From: Daucus carota subsp. sativus
Lineage: Eukaryota; Streptophyta; Magnoliopsida; Apiales; Apiaceae
Assembly: GCF_001625215.2 (NCBI RefSeq)
Contig: NC_030387.2
Span: 34,743,606-34,807,605 of the forward strand
Length of the DNA: 64,000 nucleotides
Reading direction: 5' to 3'
Position 1 is the stretch's first letter. Every line of letters starts with the position of its first letter. Shown here in pieces: positions 11,051 to 24,300 of the stretch. The position numbers and the translations under genes are program-made. A model generated the notes under the pieces. That model did no database searches and was not told where the DNA came from. It saw only the letters and a program-made list of their open reading frames with translations.

Positions 11051-12432
11051 TGTCGATCACAGCCAACTCGAACCTTGATTTCTCAAAATTGTCCCTGGTA
11101 GTACATTAGTGAGAATATTTGTCTGGTAACTTCTTGGTACATCTGTTAGTTTCTTCTCCATGCCTTTTATCTTCTCTGCATTAAATCTGTTCTACATGCT
11201 TCGTGTTATTTCAGTGAAGTAAAGGTTTGGAGATTTTAAGCAAACAGCTGAAACATCACAATCACAATCACTTAAACATTTTTTTCATTGACTTGTTAAG
11301 AACAGCCTCCCCAGTTTTATTTTTCAAGTAATGGAGTATTCGTATTATCAAGTTTTTCTGGCTGCTTGACCATATTAACAACAAAACTAATACCTATTCC
11401 TGTGTGAGGTAAGTCATTTAGTAGTTCAGTTTTCCAATAAATTGTTTATACTTGCTACTTCTCCTCCATCTCAACTTTACTGATCGGGTCCAGTGGAGTT
11501 GAGTTCTGGTTGATTTGCAGTATGTTACTCTGACTTTGCGGTTTCGGCTTCCTTACTCATGTCAGGCACTTGTACACGATACTTCTTCTGTGTCAGTCCT
11601 TTGATTGAAATTTGGACATTTGTGACAACCAAAAGGCCACATTTGGGATAAGCTAAGGATGCAAGAAGAAAAAGGCAAGAAAGGAGAAGTAAGAAAAGAG
11701 ACATTTAATCTGCAAAGTGTTTTAAAATCCATCTATACCTTGCATTTTCTAAATTGTCATCATCTCCCTCGAGTCCTTTCATGTTTATTGCATGGTTCGG
11801 TAAAATTTGTAAAAACTTTGACTAGATTTCAAGACTCTTCTGGGAACCGACCCAACTAATTGTTAGAGTCACACAAGTCACATGGGTAAGCTTAGATCTC
11901 GGTTCTGTTATTTGCAAAAATGAAATTGATGCAATTCCTGAGGGAGAGGTCAACTAGCTAGTTGGATTAGGTGTCTAGTAGATAGTTGGCTTGCTTGATG
12001 CTTCTACTAAAAAATTTATAAAACGAACATTCATAAATCCAGTTCAATACCATGATACAGGGACAAAATTTGGGCTAAGATATTCAATACTTTCCTCTTT
12101 TAATCTTTGAAAAGGGAACGATTATGATTGTAACTAGTACTTACAACAGATACTGTATCACTGATCTTTAGGGAAAGCGAAATTTTTGTTTTGCTAGATT
12201 TACCCTAAAATTCAAGATATTGGTAAATGCATTACATATTTACAATGACCACCTTTGTAAAAGTATTTGTTGTACTGGTAAGTGGTAATGTAGATCAACA
12301 TACTTCCAATTGCTCTTAAACCATATCACCTTCTCAGCTGTTAGAAGTTTGCTTCTAGATACTGATGCATCCATGTCTTGTTGCAGCACATCAGAGGAGA
12401 CATGTATTATTGATATATGAACCAGAGACACC
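11051..12432. other. Intergenic, nothing recognised
   Basis: Between the tandem duplication and the small two-exon gene I see no supported gene or element. The ORFs here are short and have no family features. The right end is presumably the 3' UTR of the small minus-strand gene. Confidence 0.5.
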
Positions 12433-14545
12433 CTAGTTAAGTTTGTTCATGGAGAAAGTTGAAGGGCCTTCATGGCTGTGCCATAGAAAAACCCTCCAAA
12501 ATGGCTTATGCTTCCTCTTTGAGGAGCGTGAGATCATCTCGGATTCTGTTTTCCTAAGCATTTCCCACATTACCTGAACATCCTCATAACCACAGGTTTG
12601 TATATCATTGTGAAGCTTCAGGAGTGCGGCACCTAAATCAAGCGACATCCAACCAAAAGTAAGTTAATCTGTTCGATTACATTATCTGGTTTTTAATTAA
12701 ATCATACTGGTATACATTATTTCGCAAATTCTTCCACGAAGGGTGTCGTCTCTTTTCCAACTTTAGAGGCATTGAAATCTTGAACTAGACTACAAAGGTT
12801 GGTATCATAGTATGAACATCATATTTAGATATATCATTCTCAATACGAAAGGGCTCTTACTTTAGTATTGAATCTGACAGTATTAGTGTTTGAAAATCTT
12901 TACGAATATTATATGGGAATGCAAAGGAATAAAGTGGAGATTGTTCTGGTTCATTAACCGAGCTAAGTTGTATAGACAATAGTGTGTGGGAATACTCGGT
13001 ATCTCTAGTGGATGACTGGATGGAGCAACTAGCAAGCCGTTCCTTTAAATTGAGATCATTTTATAGGTATATATAAAATATGCAGCATAGTGCAAGATAA
13101 TATAAATGGTTCCTACTTCCTATATGATTATTGTATGAAATTAGAGTTCTTTAAGTACGCATTATTAACTTAAAACTCGGAAACTAAACACTCTAATTAT
13201 GACTTAGTGGAACTAGTGTAGTGGATGAAGGCATTAGTAGTGAATGGAATCTTCTAGCAATACCTTTTATTCTTTTACATGCCCTTCTCCTTATTCTACT
13301 AATGAGAGTACAATAATGAAAGCTGAAAAAGCTCTCCCACCATCAGTTCTTAACAATTTTAGTGAGTTCCATTGGACTTTATGATGACGGTAGCATTATG
13401 GAGTGCTATTTAAAATTTAAATATAAAGCTTTTATGTTGTGGGATCTTTCTTACATTATTATTGACTTTTAAATAAACTATATATAACTATAAATCATCA
13501 TTCCCCACTAAAGATTTTGTAAATGGTCGGTACGGAAAATAGTTTCATGTGTCAAATTTCCATATTATATGTTGACTTCCGTTAAATATTAATGAAAATA
13601 ACATTGTTTTGCAGGAAGTGAACCACCATATAATACTTAATAATATTTTGTTATGATATATTTAAGTAGATTTTAGTTTAAAAAATACACTTATTTTATA
13701 AAAAGAGAAGGAAGATTATACATACAAGGTATTCAGTATTAAATTGAAACACCAATTTATTTCATAAATAGAGAACAGATAAAATCATTTATAATTCAAA
13801 TTTAGGTCAGAGTTGCTTTTTTACCAGCAACGATGACCATAATTTTCATCATCAAGTAGTTGTGGATAAAAACACCACCGACTTGATAAGGGTCTTGAGT
13901 GGTTAAATGATTAGAAAAAAGTCATAAAGGAAACATTGTAGAGATTAGTAGTTCTGTCACGATCAGAAGACCCGTAACGGTAAGAACAATGTTAGGAAAA
14001 ATGAAAATCACGAAAATATCAGTAAAGGTAAGAAGTTTGCAAATTGTGCAAACGCATGCTTTGAAAGAATCAAGTTCCTAAGAATACTAGTACAGAAGCT
14101 TCTTCAGTTAAAGTATACTGTCAATAAGAACAAAGGGAAATACTACTAAAACTTCTCAGCGATGAAAAAAAATATTACTCCTACTATTTAGGGGAAGACG
14201 AAGGTATAAAATATTAAATTAAAAGATAACTCGATGTTAGGAAAAAGACCCAAATTGTTCATGTGAAGGATCATATACAATTTTCGGAGGGCAGTCTTTT
14301 TTAATCATTGGTTGCAAAATTCTTCGACATAGTTTGAATTATTTCCCGGACTGTGATATTTTAATCTGCTGCTTATCCTATTATGAATATTTTTTCATCT
14401 TAACATTTTGGTAGGTATATGTAGACATGTAAAATGAAACTGAAAGCAGGATAATATACTGACCATTTTTGCGAGCCTTGAGACGAGAAACAACACTTAA
14501 ACAAAGTTTTCTGACAGGAAAGACCATCTTTTTCCATAGCTCCAT
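12433..14545 (-). CDS. Small conserved plant protein of unknown function (93 aa)
   Basis: Reconstructed as two exons on the minus strand. Exon 1 (14464-14545) starts MELWKKMVFPVRKL and ends with the first base of a Gly codon at ATG|GTCAGT. Exon 2 (12433-12632) follows TTGATTTAG and continues in phase with GAALLKLHNDIQTCGYEDV, then VMWEMLRKTESEM, KRKHKPFWRVFLW and a TAG stop. The 1.83-kb intron holds no recognisable gene. I remember close relatives in other plants with the same MELWKK start, the CGYEDVxVMWEML core and a basic KRKxxPFWR tail, but no known function. There is no signal peptide or transmembrane helix. A 5' leader of about 350 nt, rich in CT repeats, contains a 24-codon uORF starting at 14724, which could reduce translation. 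The alternative internal ATG (MSLDLGAALL) would be read only from unspliced RNA. Confidence 0.78.
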
Positions 14546-14926
14546 CACCTTGATCGGCCTCCTTCTCCTCCTCCCTCTCCTCCTTCTGACACTGCCTCCG
14601 ATTCGCTTCGCTATCTCTCTTAGCCCCGCCAGAACTCCCCTTCTCCTGATTATTTACTTGAACTGATATGTAGATATGTGGCTCTATGTACCCTTTTATT
14701 TGAAGTATATAGTAACTTGTGCATGTATATAATGGATCAACTCTTTTGTGTAAACACCAACTGCTGTAGTAGAGGGAATATCTTCTAGAGCGGAGTTCGT
14801 GGTGGTGTGAAAGAGAGTTATAAAAAGATGGAGAGAGAGAGAGAGAGATTTGTTGGTTAGGATTGGAGAGGGAGTGTGTAGTAGCAGTAGTGTAGAGCAG
14901 CACGACAAATAGCGGTTGGGCGAGTC

Positions 14927-14933
14927 ATATATA
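14927..14933 (-). promoter_or_regulatory. TATA box of the small-protein gene
   Basis: The minus strand reads CTATATATG here. A start site near 14900 would give a leader of about 350 nt containing a CT-repeat block at 14829-14848, which is common in plant 5' UTRs. Confidence 0.55.
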
Positions 14934-15481
14934 GAATAGACTTGGAGATTGGGGATTCACTCTCCTCATTTTAAGTATGTATTTATATCAAACAAATATA
15001 TTTTGCGGTTAGAGTAGTCAATTATTTGTATTAGTTGTAAGATTATGTTGAAAGATCAAGGTCAATATAATTAGGAGAGTTATTCGATGTGTACAGAGGT
15101 GGGAGGATCTTCGAATAGGATCTGTAGAAGCATTTCCTGCGTATAGCTGATATTATACTGAAAATTGAAATATGTAAAATTCTGTAGTAATCGTGGCTCT
15201 AAAAATATCTGACTCGATCGATTAATTTCCTCCAAGATGTTTTGTCTGATTTGATTTTTAAATTCGATTAATCTCTATAAAGTTTTATAAATGAACTGTT
15301 ATATAACATATTAAACTGATATACTAAATAAATCATATATTTGATTTTTAATTCAATTAATCATGTCAATTGATCTTTGATCATTTGATTATCATTATTT
15401 AATATTTTCCCGATTTTTAATCATACGGTAACTATTAAAGACTCAACGATGATGAATAATAAATTTTCAGTGTTAATGAAT

Positions 15482-15675
15482 GGGTCTTTCTAGTGTGTGC
15501 CCAAGGGCACACATTAAGCACTAAATTTGATGAGTTTAGTGGATTTTGATCGGTGGAGTTGGTGTAAATGCAAGGGGGGCCATCCATATTTATGATTACA
15601 TGACCAATAAAAATGCACCAAACTCATAAAAATTAGTGCTTAGTGTGTGCCCTTGGGCACACCATAGAAAAACCG
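15482..15675. mobile_element. Mutator-like MITE, 9-bp target duplication
   Basis: The 194-bp element is flanked by exact 9-bp repeats TTAATGAAT (15473-15481 and 15676-15684). Its terminal inverted repeats span about 50 bp (GGGTCTTTCTAGTGTGTGCC against CGGTTTTTCTATGGTGTGCC). Within each end the motif GTGTGCCCAAGGGCACAC is itself a perfect palindrome. The 9-bp duplication points to the Mutator superfamily. No coding capacity. Confidence 0.85.
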
Positions 15676-15684
15676 TTAATGAAT

Positions 15685-18391
15685 TTAAAATTTAAAAAGT
15701 CTGCTACTTTGTCTGGCTAGTGTGAATAAGACACGTGGTGTTAATGGCCCTTGGGATCCCTTTGTCCATTGGTGTTTTTTCTTTCCCCTCCAACTTTGAC
15801 ATTTCTTTTCCAAGGCCCAGGCATATATAGCTGACGCCTTCTCATATCAATTGCCATCTGAGTATTCATCACTTATAATCCGTCTGTATAATATATTTTA
15901 TAAACGGTAATATATAAATGACCAGTTTTTATTTCAACGGGATATGAGCACTTGTATTATTATTTCTTTTTGATTAAAAATGTTTAAAGCAAAATAATAT
16001 TGAAGTGATGATATGATACATAATGAAAGTGGGATGACAGAGACGATGATGATCGGCAGAGTAGTGTCGGTAGCATTTTAGAAGCCACGTGGTGGAACTA
16101 TACGGTCCGAAAAGGATAGGGCATCAGACAAGCCTAGATTTTTAAAGAAAAACTTGCTCCTTTTATATTTCACAAGGGATGCGACATCTTCCCAATTGCA
16201 CCATGACACTCATCAATTTAACTACGACTCAGTTTAAACTACTTTACTATAGTGTCAGTTTTCTTGACTTTAAACATTTTAATTACTAAAAACTAAAGAG
16301 TTCTGCCAGGTGAATTTGGCTTTTATTATCATAATTTTCAAGAAAAATGTCCCAAATATTAGTGTTAGAAAAATTGACATGTCTTTTTACAATTCAAGAT
16401 GTTAGATCGTCCGACAGTTCTTCTTTTTTCTTCTACAATGTTACACGATTTAGTACTTTAAAATCTTAGTCAGATTGTGGCCGCTCTGCAATAGTGAAGG
16501 AGCGACTTGTCTGTCTCATGGCAGCTCGTGCCAGTGACCCTAGAAATTCTTGGAAATGGTTGAATTTATAAGCGGTGTTAAAGTAATAGCCTTGAATCTT
16601 GAGAATGAAAATATCAGAATTGTTGTTTTTGATAGGTTGCGTTTTGCTCATAAAATGTCGGATCGTAATAATAAATATCTTTTCCCCCTCGGTTGATTTC
16701 ATATTCGAACAAATAGATTGAGGTTCTGGGACTTCGTATAAACTACCAAAGTTGGTTGAAATTTGAAACACATGCACGGTTAGGCGAAGAACACATGTTC
16801 AAATTTTATTTAACTAATTAAATGATACTCCATAAATACATGACTATCAGATTATTGTTTTATAAATAAAAGAGGTCTCCGCAAAACCTATACGGCTATT
16901 CCTAATAAAATTCAAAAAGGACCCGGGGCATGAAAAAAGTGTCAAAAATATGTCAAAAAGGACTCGGGGCATGAAAAAAAAATATGTCGTTAAACATTAA
17001 TCGTGAGTTTTGTATACAATTTGAAAATTTTGTTCACCAAAAATCATACGAGAATAAGATATAAGTGAGTGTTTAAATATCTTGTTCACCGAAAATCATC
17101 GTGGAATAATATGGGAGTGAGTTTAGCAAGAGGTAACATGTAGAACTAAACCAAATGATGACTAAAATTTACATTGAATGGGAAGAACATAACAAAAATG
17201 GTAAACTTGGTGCAGTAGTGCTACACTGATATAAAATTTTAGCAATCATATGTAACTAGTAATCTTTTGAAGCTAGACTACAAACCAGAAAGAATCCAAG
17301 TACATGGACGAGCTTTATCCAAAAGATAGGTCAACAAGATATGTTTGGTTTTATATGTAAAAATCCTGAAATCTCACAAGGTGGACAGATAGATATAAAA
17401 CATATTGGTCTATCATGTAAGCATGCTTTATATATACTGGATGAGAGGCAGGAGTGGAGAATATGTAAAACATATAAAAGGCCAATCTAGAAGAATCTCA
17501 TACCATGTTTATATGGCAAATGTGGGCCGAAAATGCGATTTGAATTGACATTTTCCAAGGCAGTGAAGGGAAAGGAGAGCTCTATTGGTGAGTGGTGGGT
17601 GATGGCAAGTGGGCACGAAACGCACAATGTGTTTGCGTAAGCTTAGCTCTGGGCTCAGCCTCAGGTCTATTTCGTCTGTTTCCACCAGCACTGTCAGTGG
17701 AGGAGGAACCTCTGCCAACACTACACTACTCAAATTGTTTATTGATTGGAAAGAAATGGGAAGAAGGGACAAGCAAGAGGAATACTAGGTGAATTACAAG
17801 GTAAAATAAATATCATGGCCATAGCGCATGTTGAATTGTTGGTCTGTGCGATGTTGTTAACTGTGTACAATAATTGTGTAAGTAGCATGCGAAAGTTTTA
17901 TACGACTCGTGTAACACGCGAAAGCTGTGGGCCTTATTGTAAACAGGAGTATAACTTAGGGTGACACCCTTCTCCTTCATTTTTATGTAACCAAAATAAT
18001 TTGATTATATACACTGTAATAATAAGCTGCACAAGTTGAAACAGCAGATGATCAGAGATTCTGATCACCATGTCATGAAAATGAACAAACATCATCGCCA
18101 ACTTGAACACGCAAGCTGAAAAAGGATGTTATTTACCGATATACCTTCTAGAGCAACTTTTGAATACACCTATTTAGAAGAGAGAATCTATGGTGTCGGG
18201 CAACTCGCACCTGGCTACACATTTTTTATACTATATATTTAGAAACGTGCAGCACTGATTTTTGTATTTATATTTAGCAAAACTATCATTGTTCTTTACT
18301 CGTGTTAAAATGAATTACACCAAAAATATATCCGGAGTTGAATTTCATGTCTTTAAAACCAGGATATGCTTACCTTTTCCTGCTCCATTAG
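15685..18391. other. Intergenic, no gene recognised
   Basis: No supported gene. A short degenerate duplication at 16914-16985 repeats AGGACCCGGGGCATGAAAAA, and a related pair built on TTGTTCACC(A/G)AAAATCAT follows at 17028-17100. ORFs at 16466-16777 and 17509-17792 match nothing I know. The last few hundred bases are probably 3' UTR of the activase-like gene. Confidence 0.5.
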
Positions 18392-21300
18392 TCATGAGTC
18401 ATCCATATTCTTCATGTACTCCTTCGAAAGTTTAGTCTCCATTACTAACTTTTGTTCTTCAATAAGAGAATAACCGGACTCGAGTAATGTTTCTATTGTT
18501 TGCTGTAAATCAAATTTTTGGGAGTTCAATACACTCCAAATCACACTGAATCTAAGCATACACTACATCCAACTTATATCATGTTACAGTTCCTATACAT
18601 GATTGACAAGGTTGCGAAAAGCTGAAGACTATGTTGAGTAACAACAGATTTTCGATCTGGTGTAATTCCATTCAAGTTTGTTTCGAAATCAAACAAGGGA
18701 AAGTTGAGCTTATTTTCAAAGTCAAACAATTTAAGAGCTGAACTTAAATATATAGCTGGCTGAAACTAGTGAACTCTAATAAACGTTTGTTAACAAGTTC
18801 GCGGACCAAGCTAGCCTATAAATATGAAAGCACATGCACGAACTTTTCTCTAATCATATCGATTCACTGTTTACAAACACTTATGGTTGATCAAGCTTAT
18901 GTTGGGTCAAATAAATCCAATCAATGCTCACAATTCCCTTTAACAGAACATATATCAAGTGAACTTCTACACTATATATTTTTAGCAAACCGGATTTGAA
19001 CACATTTTTAGATTCGAATCAATTTAGAGGCCAAACTTGAGAACAATAACATATCAAGCTCACTGGTATTTAAGGATAGGTCAGTAGGTGCGATTTTACT
19101 ATAGTCGGTTTTTAATCATTCAGAACTGCACATATAACAGGAAAAGTCTTTATCAAGACAGATGGCAAGTTAAAATTTATTTGAGTCTTGAGCTACCTGG
19201 GGGGGAATGAACGTGGAGAGATTTTCATCCTTTTTACGTCCGAGAAGTCTATTTCCAAGAGTTTCAAAACCTCCAGTATCTTCCACCCACTACACTCAGA
19301 AATATGTATTAGTCCTATCAAAGATCAATTGTCCAAGGCACGAATACATAGCAGGTTGTCACTCTAAAATCTGAAATTTCAGAATGAACCACAGTAATAA
19401 TTATTAATTACATAACTGAAGGGCCTGCCTTAAAAAATTCATTCGTTTCACATTTCTTATGGGTGATCCTAGGTTTAACTGTTCCAGTACAGTCCAACCC
19501 TATAAATTAATAGCTTTGGGACCGGAAACCTTTACTTTTATAAAGATTTATATTATAATGTACCTCTATGCCGGGACTGAGAAAAATATTAATTTATTGA
19601 GGTTATTAACTTATGACTTATTAATTCATTGAGGTTTCACTTTATCAGAAAGTACCACCCACTGAGTTCACTCACTGGATCATCGAGGGGGATATGTTCC
19701 CCAACAAGTAATGAGAGAGACCTTCAGCAAAGGGGAGCAGTTTAAAAAATATGTAAACTGGGGGTAAACTAAGAATTCTTATCGGTGCTAATAATGCATT
19801 TGGTAATTTTTATGCTGTGGATTTAAAAATGTGATATAACTTTATTCTGCTAACTAAGGTAACATTCAGGAACTCTAAAAAAAATGGGGGCAAAAATCAT
19901 TAATAACCATAAATCAAAAAGTCCTATAATTAGAAAGTAATTAAGTTGTAAAGATATATTGAACCGGATCTTCAACATGAAATCTAGAAAATTGTTACCT
20001 TTAAGATTGACCTATCATATGTACGAGACCTGAGAGCTCCGTAAAAGTCCAGCGCTGACATTCAAAACTTATATAATTATAGATGAAGTAAACAACCACT
20101 TGAAATGGAATTAATATGACGTAATCTTAGACACACTCAAATGTCAAGGCTTTGAATATCAAGATATAATTGAGAAGAACAAATATTACTACATGCTACA
20201 GTTCTTGGTTCTGTTGAGACATTTATTTCTGTACCTTCCTATCATTAAGGGGAGAACATAGGGGGGCAGCCATAATTTCATTGAGGTAAATTATTAAATT
20301 AGTAGGTTCAGTTTTGTCTATTAATTGAATACAATGATAGCAGACTTTGAATCTAAAAATATAATGGGATCTTCGTGCCTACAACCAAGCTTACATTTTA
20401 CTCATACCTACACAGACATACACAATACATATATTTCTTATTTACCTATATTTTATCATTACTAGTATAAAAATCTTTATATATCTCAGACCATTCGAAG
20501 AAAGGGACTACAATGTAGTTAATCTGATGTCTCTAAAGATACTAACAACTAAGATACAATCACAAAGAACTGTGACATATTTTAAGTGTACAAGAACCAC
20601 TAATATCTATGCATATACTCTTTTTCAATAGACATGTGGCACATAATTACCTTGATTAGGGAATGTATTCACTATGTGTTCAACCTCAGCCCTTGATATG
20701 CCATCTTTCTCGTACATTCTGTTGACAATATTTATGATATCTTCTTGGTTAGGCTGCCTGTTCAAAAAAATTGAATCTGAGAAAGATAATAAGCTCCCTG
20801 AAATTTGCTTCAGACAGTAACTATAGGAATAGCTAAGTAGTTACAATAATTACAGTTCATGATAAAATAACTTTTAGTTCAAAAGTTCAAACTTGCAATA
20901 TATATGTAGATATCATGGCATATAATTTTTTGTGGAAGTAGTTGGCATAAGAGTAGTCAATACTTTCCACTAATATATATGAGATTGCATGCTAATGTTA
21001 CTGGCTTCATTGTTGTGGCAAGATATTTACCAGAGGAATTTTTCCATCCTTCCATCACGTATCAGAGGAGCATAGAGCGTTGAAAAATCATTTCCCGTGA
21101 AAATGATAGGAATTCTATGTGTAACATCTGTTGCACGCCAATCCTGCCCAATACTAACTCTTGTAGGATTATCTGACAAATTCATTAAAGTCCCCTGAAC
21201 AATTTGATTGTTGACTGTCATTTGAGTGTTTCCTGAATAACAGAAAGAAATATCAAAATAAGAACCACGGTTAGCAGGGCCCATAAGATCACTTGATATT

Positions 21301-24300
21301 CCTTATCCAGACAAATATTCATCAGAAGAAGTTAATGAAAAACAAGCTGGACAAAGTAAAAACCAGGAAAAAATTGTGGCAGTATCATTTTGTAGTCCAA
21401 TTAAGTTTTCATTTGAATATACTGTCACTCACCAAATCTACCAAGGCCAGCATCAATATCATTGATCATTAGGCAGCTCATCTTTCCCTGCATCAGGTTT
21501 TAAGAAAGCTAAAGCTCAACAACACCGATAAGTTGGGGAGAACTAAAAAATTACCAAGATAATAGAATTTGGACATATAAGCAAGGATACTTTCAGTTGC
21601 AGTTTTAGGGAATTTAGGAGAAACCAAAACTATATCCTAAATCAATACAGATGATTAAGTGCAAGGAAATCCAGATATTTTGTTAACTTCTCAAGGTTAA
21701 TGCCTTAATGGTAGCCAGAAGGTTCATTTTATAAGATAGAAAAACCAAACTTAAGGATGTTCTCTTGTCAGTAGTTGATTTTGAAATAAACCTAATTAAA
21801 GTAGTTTGAACAATAGGAACAATAGGATCTTTTTTACATGTCCTCTGCAACTAGGGACAGACCAGGATGGAGACACTGAGGGCCAGGTGATGAAATTCGT
21901 TTGCAACACCTTCTATATATACATATTCTACTTTCTGTACAATTTTATGAAACTTACAGAAACCGTTCAATTATACAAATTTGGAGGGACAAAAATTTAA
22001 GGATTAAAAAACTTTATACTTAAACTAAAAATATTGTAATAATGATATAAAACTTTCAATAATATTTTTTCAAAAGTTCCGGAGTTTGGGAGTGTGCCAG
22101 CTGTAACCCCTTACCTAGATCCCTGTCTACAACAGTACCCAATATAGTACAATTACGAAAGAGGAAATGATATAGTAAAAGGCTGATGATTTTAATATTC
22201 TGAATTCCATATGCCTACTAATCTAGACTATAGAATTGTGAAGGGATTAGCAATTTTAAAACAGTGCCTATGATTTTCCACACAATTAATTTATACTTAC
22301 TATCAACCAACTGATATCACGACCAACAAAACCGATACAGTATGATTGTTTGTGTTAATAACTCCTTCATATTAGCACCAAATAACCTATGGAAGTTCAT
22401 CATCCAACCAAATATTGATATCCTATGACCTCCTTATAGTCGTATGCAGAGAAACAGCTAAAGTTTCAATGTAGAATACAAAAAAGCCTCATCATATCAA
22501 GATTTTTCATTGACTCTGTATGTCGGGGTGTGCATCCCCATGTGTAAGATATATTTGTTAAGGGCTAAAGCACATATAGCGTCAAAAAATATAATAAATA
22601 CTTTACAACATAGAAGTTCACTACTCTAGACATACATATATCAGTAGAAAGTATTAAAGCTTCTAACTTTATTTGTGACCACTTGAGAAGCAGTTCTGTA
22701 CCGGTCACGTATCAATCTTCCTGGTTCTCCTGTTAATGGAAACATATAGTATCCAATAAGCTGAAAAAGGAAAGATACATATAAATATCCTGAAACTTTG
22801 AGAGATTAGTAAGTGTGACTAAGTTATTCAACTCTGTTTCCAAGGAGATATAAATTTTATATCCTTCTCAGTTAACTATTATTTGCACGGTTTCTGAAAG
22901 GATGGAGGAGTCATACAAAACTGTCACATCAATATGTTTGTATCTGAATTAAGCCTTCTCTCATATCCTTTGTGTTTCAATATATGAATAGTTTTAAATT
23001 TTTGTTCTACAACATTTGCTATCTTAAATTTGTAATTAGTTCACAAATGTGGAAACAAATAAATATATACTAAACTGACTGAGTGCAGTTACTAATTACT
23101 TATTTAATATAGAAATTGCAATATCATAGTTAACTTAATTAGACTCCTACAAAGTAAAGGTTCATTATTTAAGAATAAACATATAATTCAATTAAATATT
23201 TATATTTGGAAATAGAATGTAGTTTCACCACAAGTCATTCAATCAAACGAGAGTAAAGAACAGTCTAACTTCGTGTGAAGGGATCCCTGGTTATATTAAA
23301 TTGTCACTATCAATAGGTCTACTTGCATTCTCCTAAAAAGATTTCATACTTTGCATGCAACACAATGATAAGATAAACAATGAAAAGAAATAAGAAGTTA
23401 ATTCAAGATCAGCATATCTTCCACAAAGTATCTTACCAGCTCTTTCCGATTCCAATTCCCCAGCGGACATAATAACTGGTTCAACACCCATGGCCTGGAA
23501 TATAAGTTCGGTTTGGAAGGACTTTCCTTGGCCTTTCCCTCCCCAAATGCCTGTTGGACAACATGCGTGAAAACAGAATCTGCTTATCAGGATCCACAGA
23601 CAAAAAATTTCCATAGTTAATCATGGCCAAAAGAAAGTCAGATTCTTTTTAATCCTTGATGTGGTGAATCATTACCATATTCTCTAGAAAATAGTATTAT
23701 CTCACTGAAAGTGGAATTCCATAAAAAAAAGACACATAATGCAGGCATAGTTTATTAGGCATGAACAGCAAATAAGTTAGATATCATTAGAATAGCTGAC
23801 AATTTGGCAAGGACAAGAACAGAAAATGCAACATAAAAAAAATGGAATAATGGTGTTGACTCATTAGAACCTGTGATATATTTAATGTACACACATTTGT
23901 TTTAGAGACGATGCATACCACAAGTACAGTGTTTGCACATATAAATATCTAGTGTGATTCATCTACGAAGTGCATTAAATTTACCAATAAAATTCACCAA
24001 GTAATTATAATGCCAAATGAGATGTACTGTTAGTTTTGCTATCCTACATTTTGCAGAGAAGTCTAAAATGTAGAAAGCAAGGGGCTGCCTAAGTTGTAGT
24101 ACCACTAGCTAAGTTAGTAGGCATGTGTGTGTGTGTGTGTATTTAAACCGAGTTCCATGCATTTTTGCTATCTAGCATTAACATTCACTCTTGTAGGACC
24201 TGCAGTACAGTGATACAATAATTACCAAGAATCAGAGGAACTTTGGCATTAAGAAGGTGAGCAATGTAGTTCTTCACGATGTGGCACACTGCAAGCAAAA

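Noticed and set aside
14469-14666. Leucine-rich, membrane-like ORF
   Set aside because: Reverse strand of the small-protein gene's exon 1 and leader; the hydrophobicity comes from the CT-rich complement.
16466-16777. 103-codon minus-strand ORF
   Set aside because: No recognisable motif, AT-rich, no splice or promoter context; likely chance.
17509-17792. Overlapping ORFs on both strands
   Set aside because: No family resemblance; lies in intergenic sequence between the MITE and the activase-like gene.
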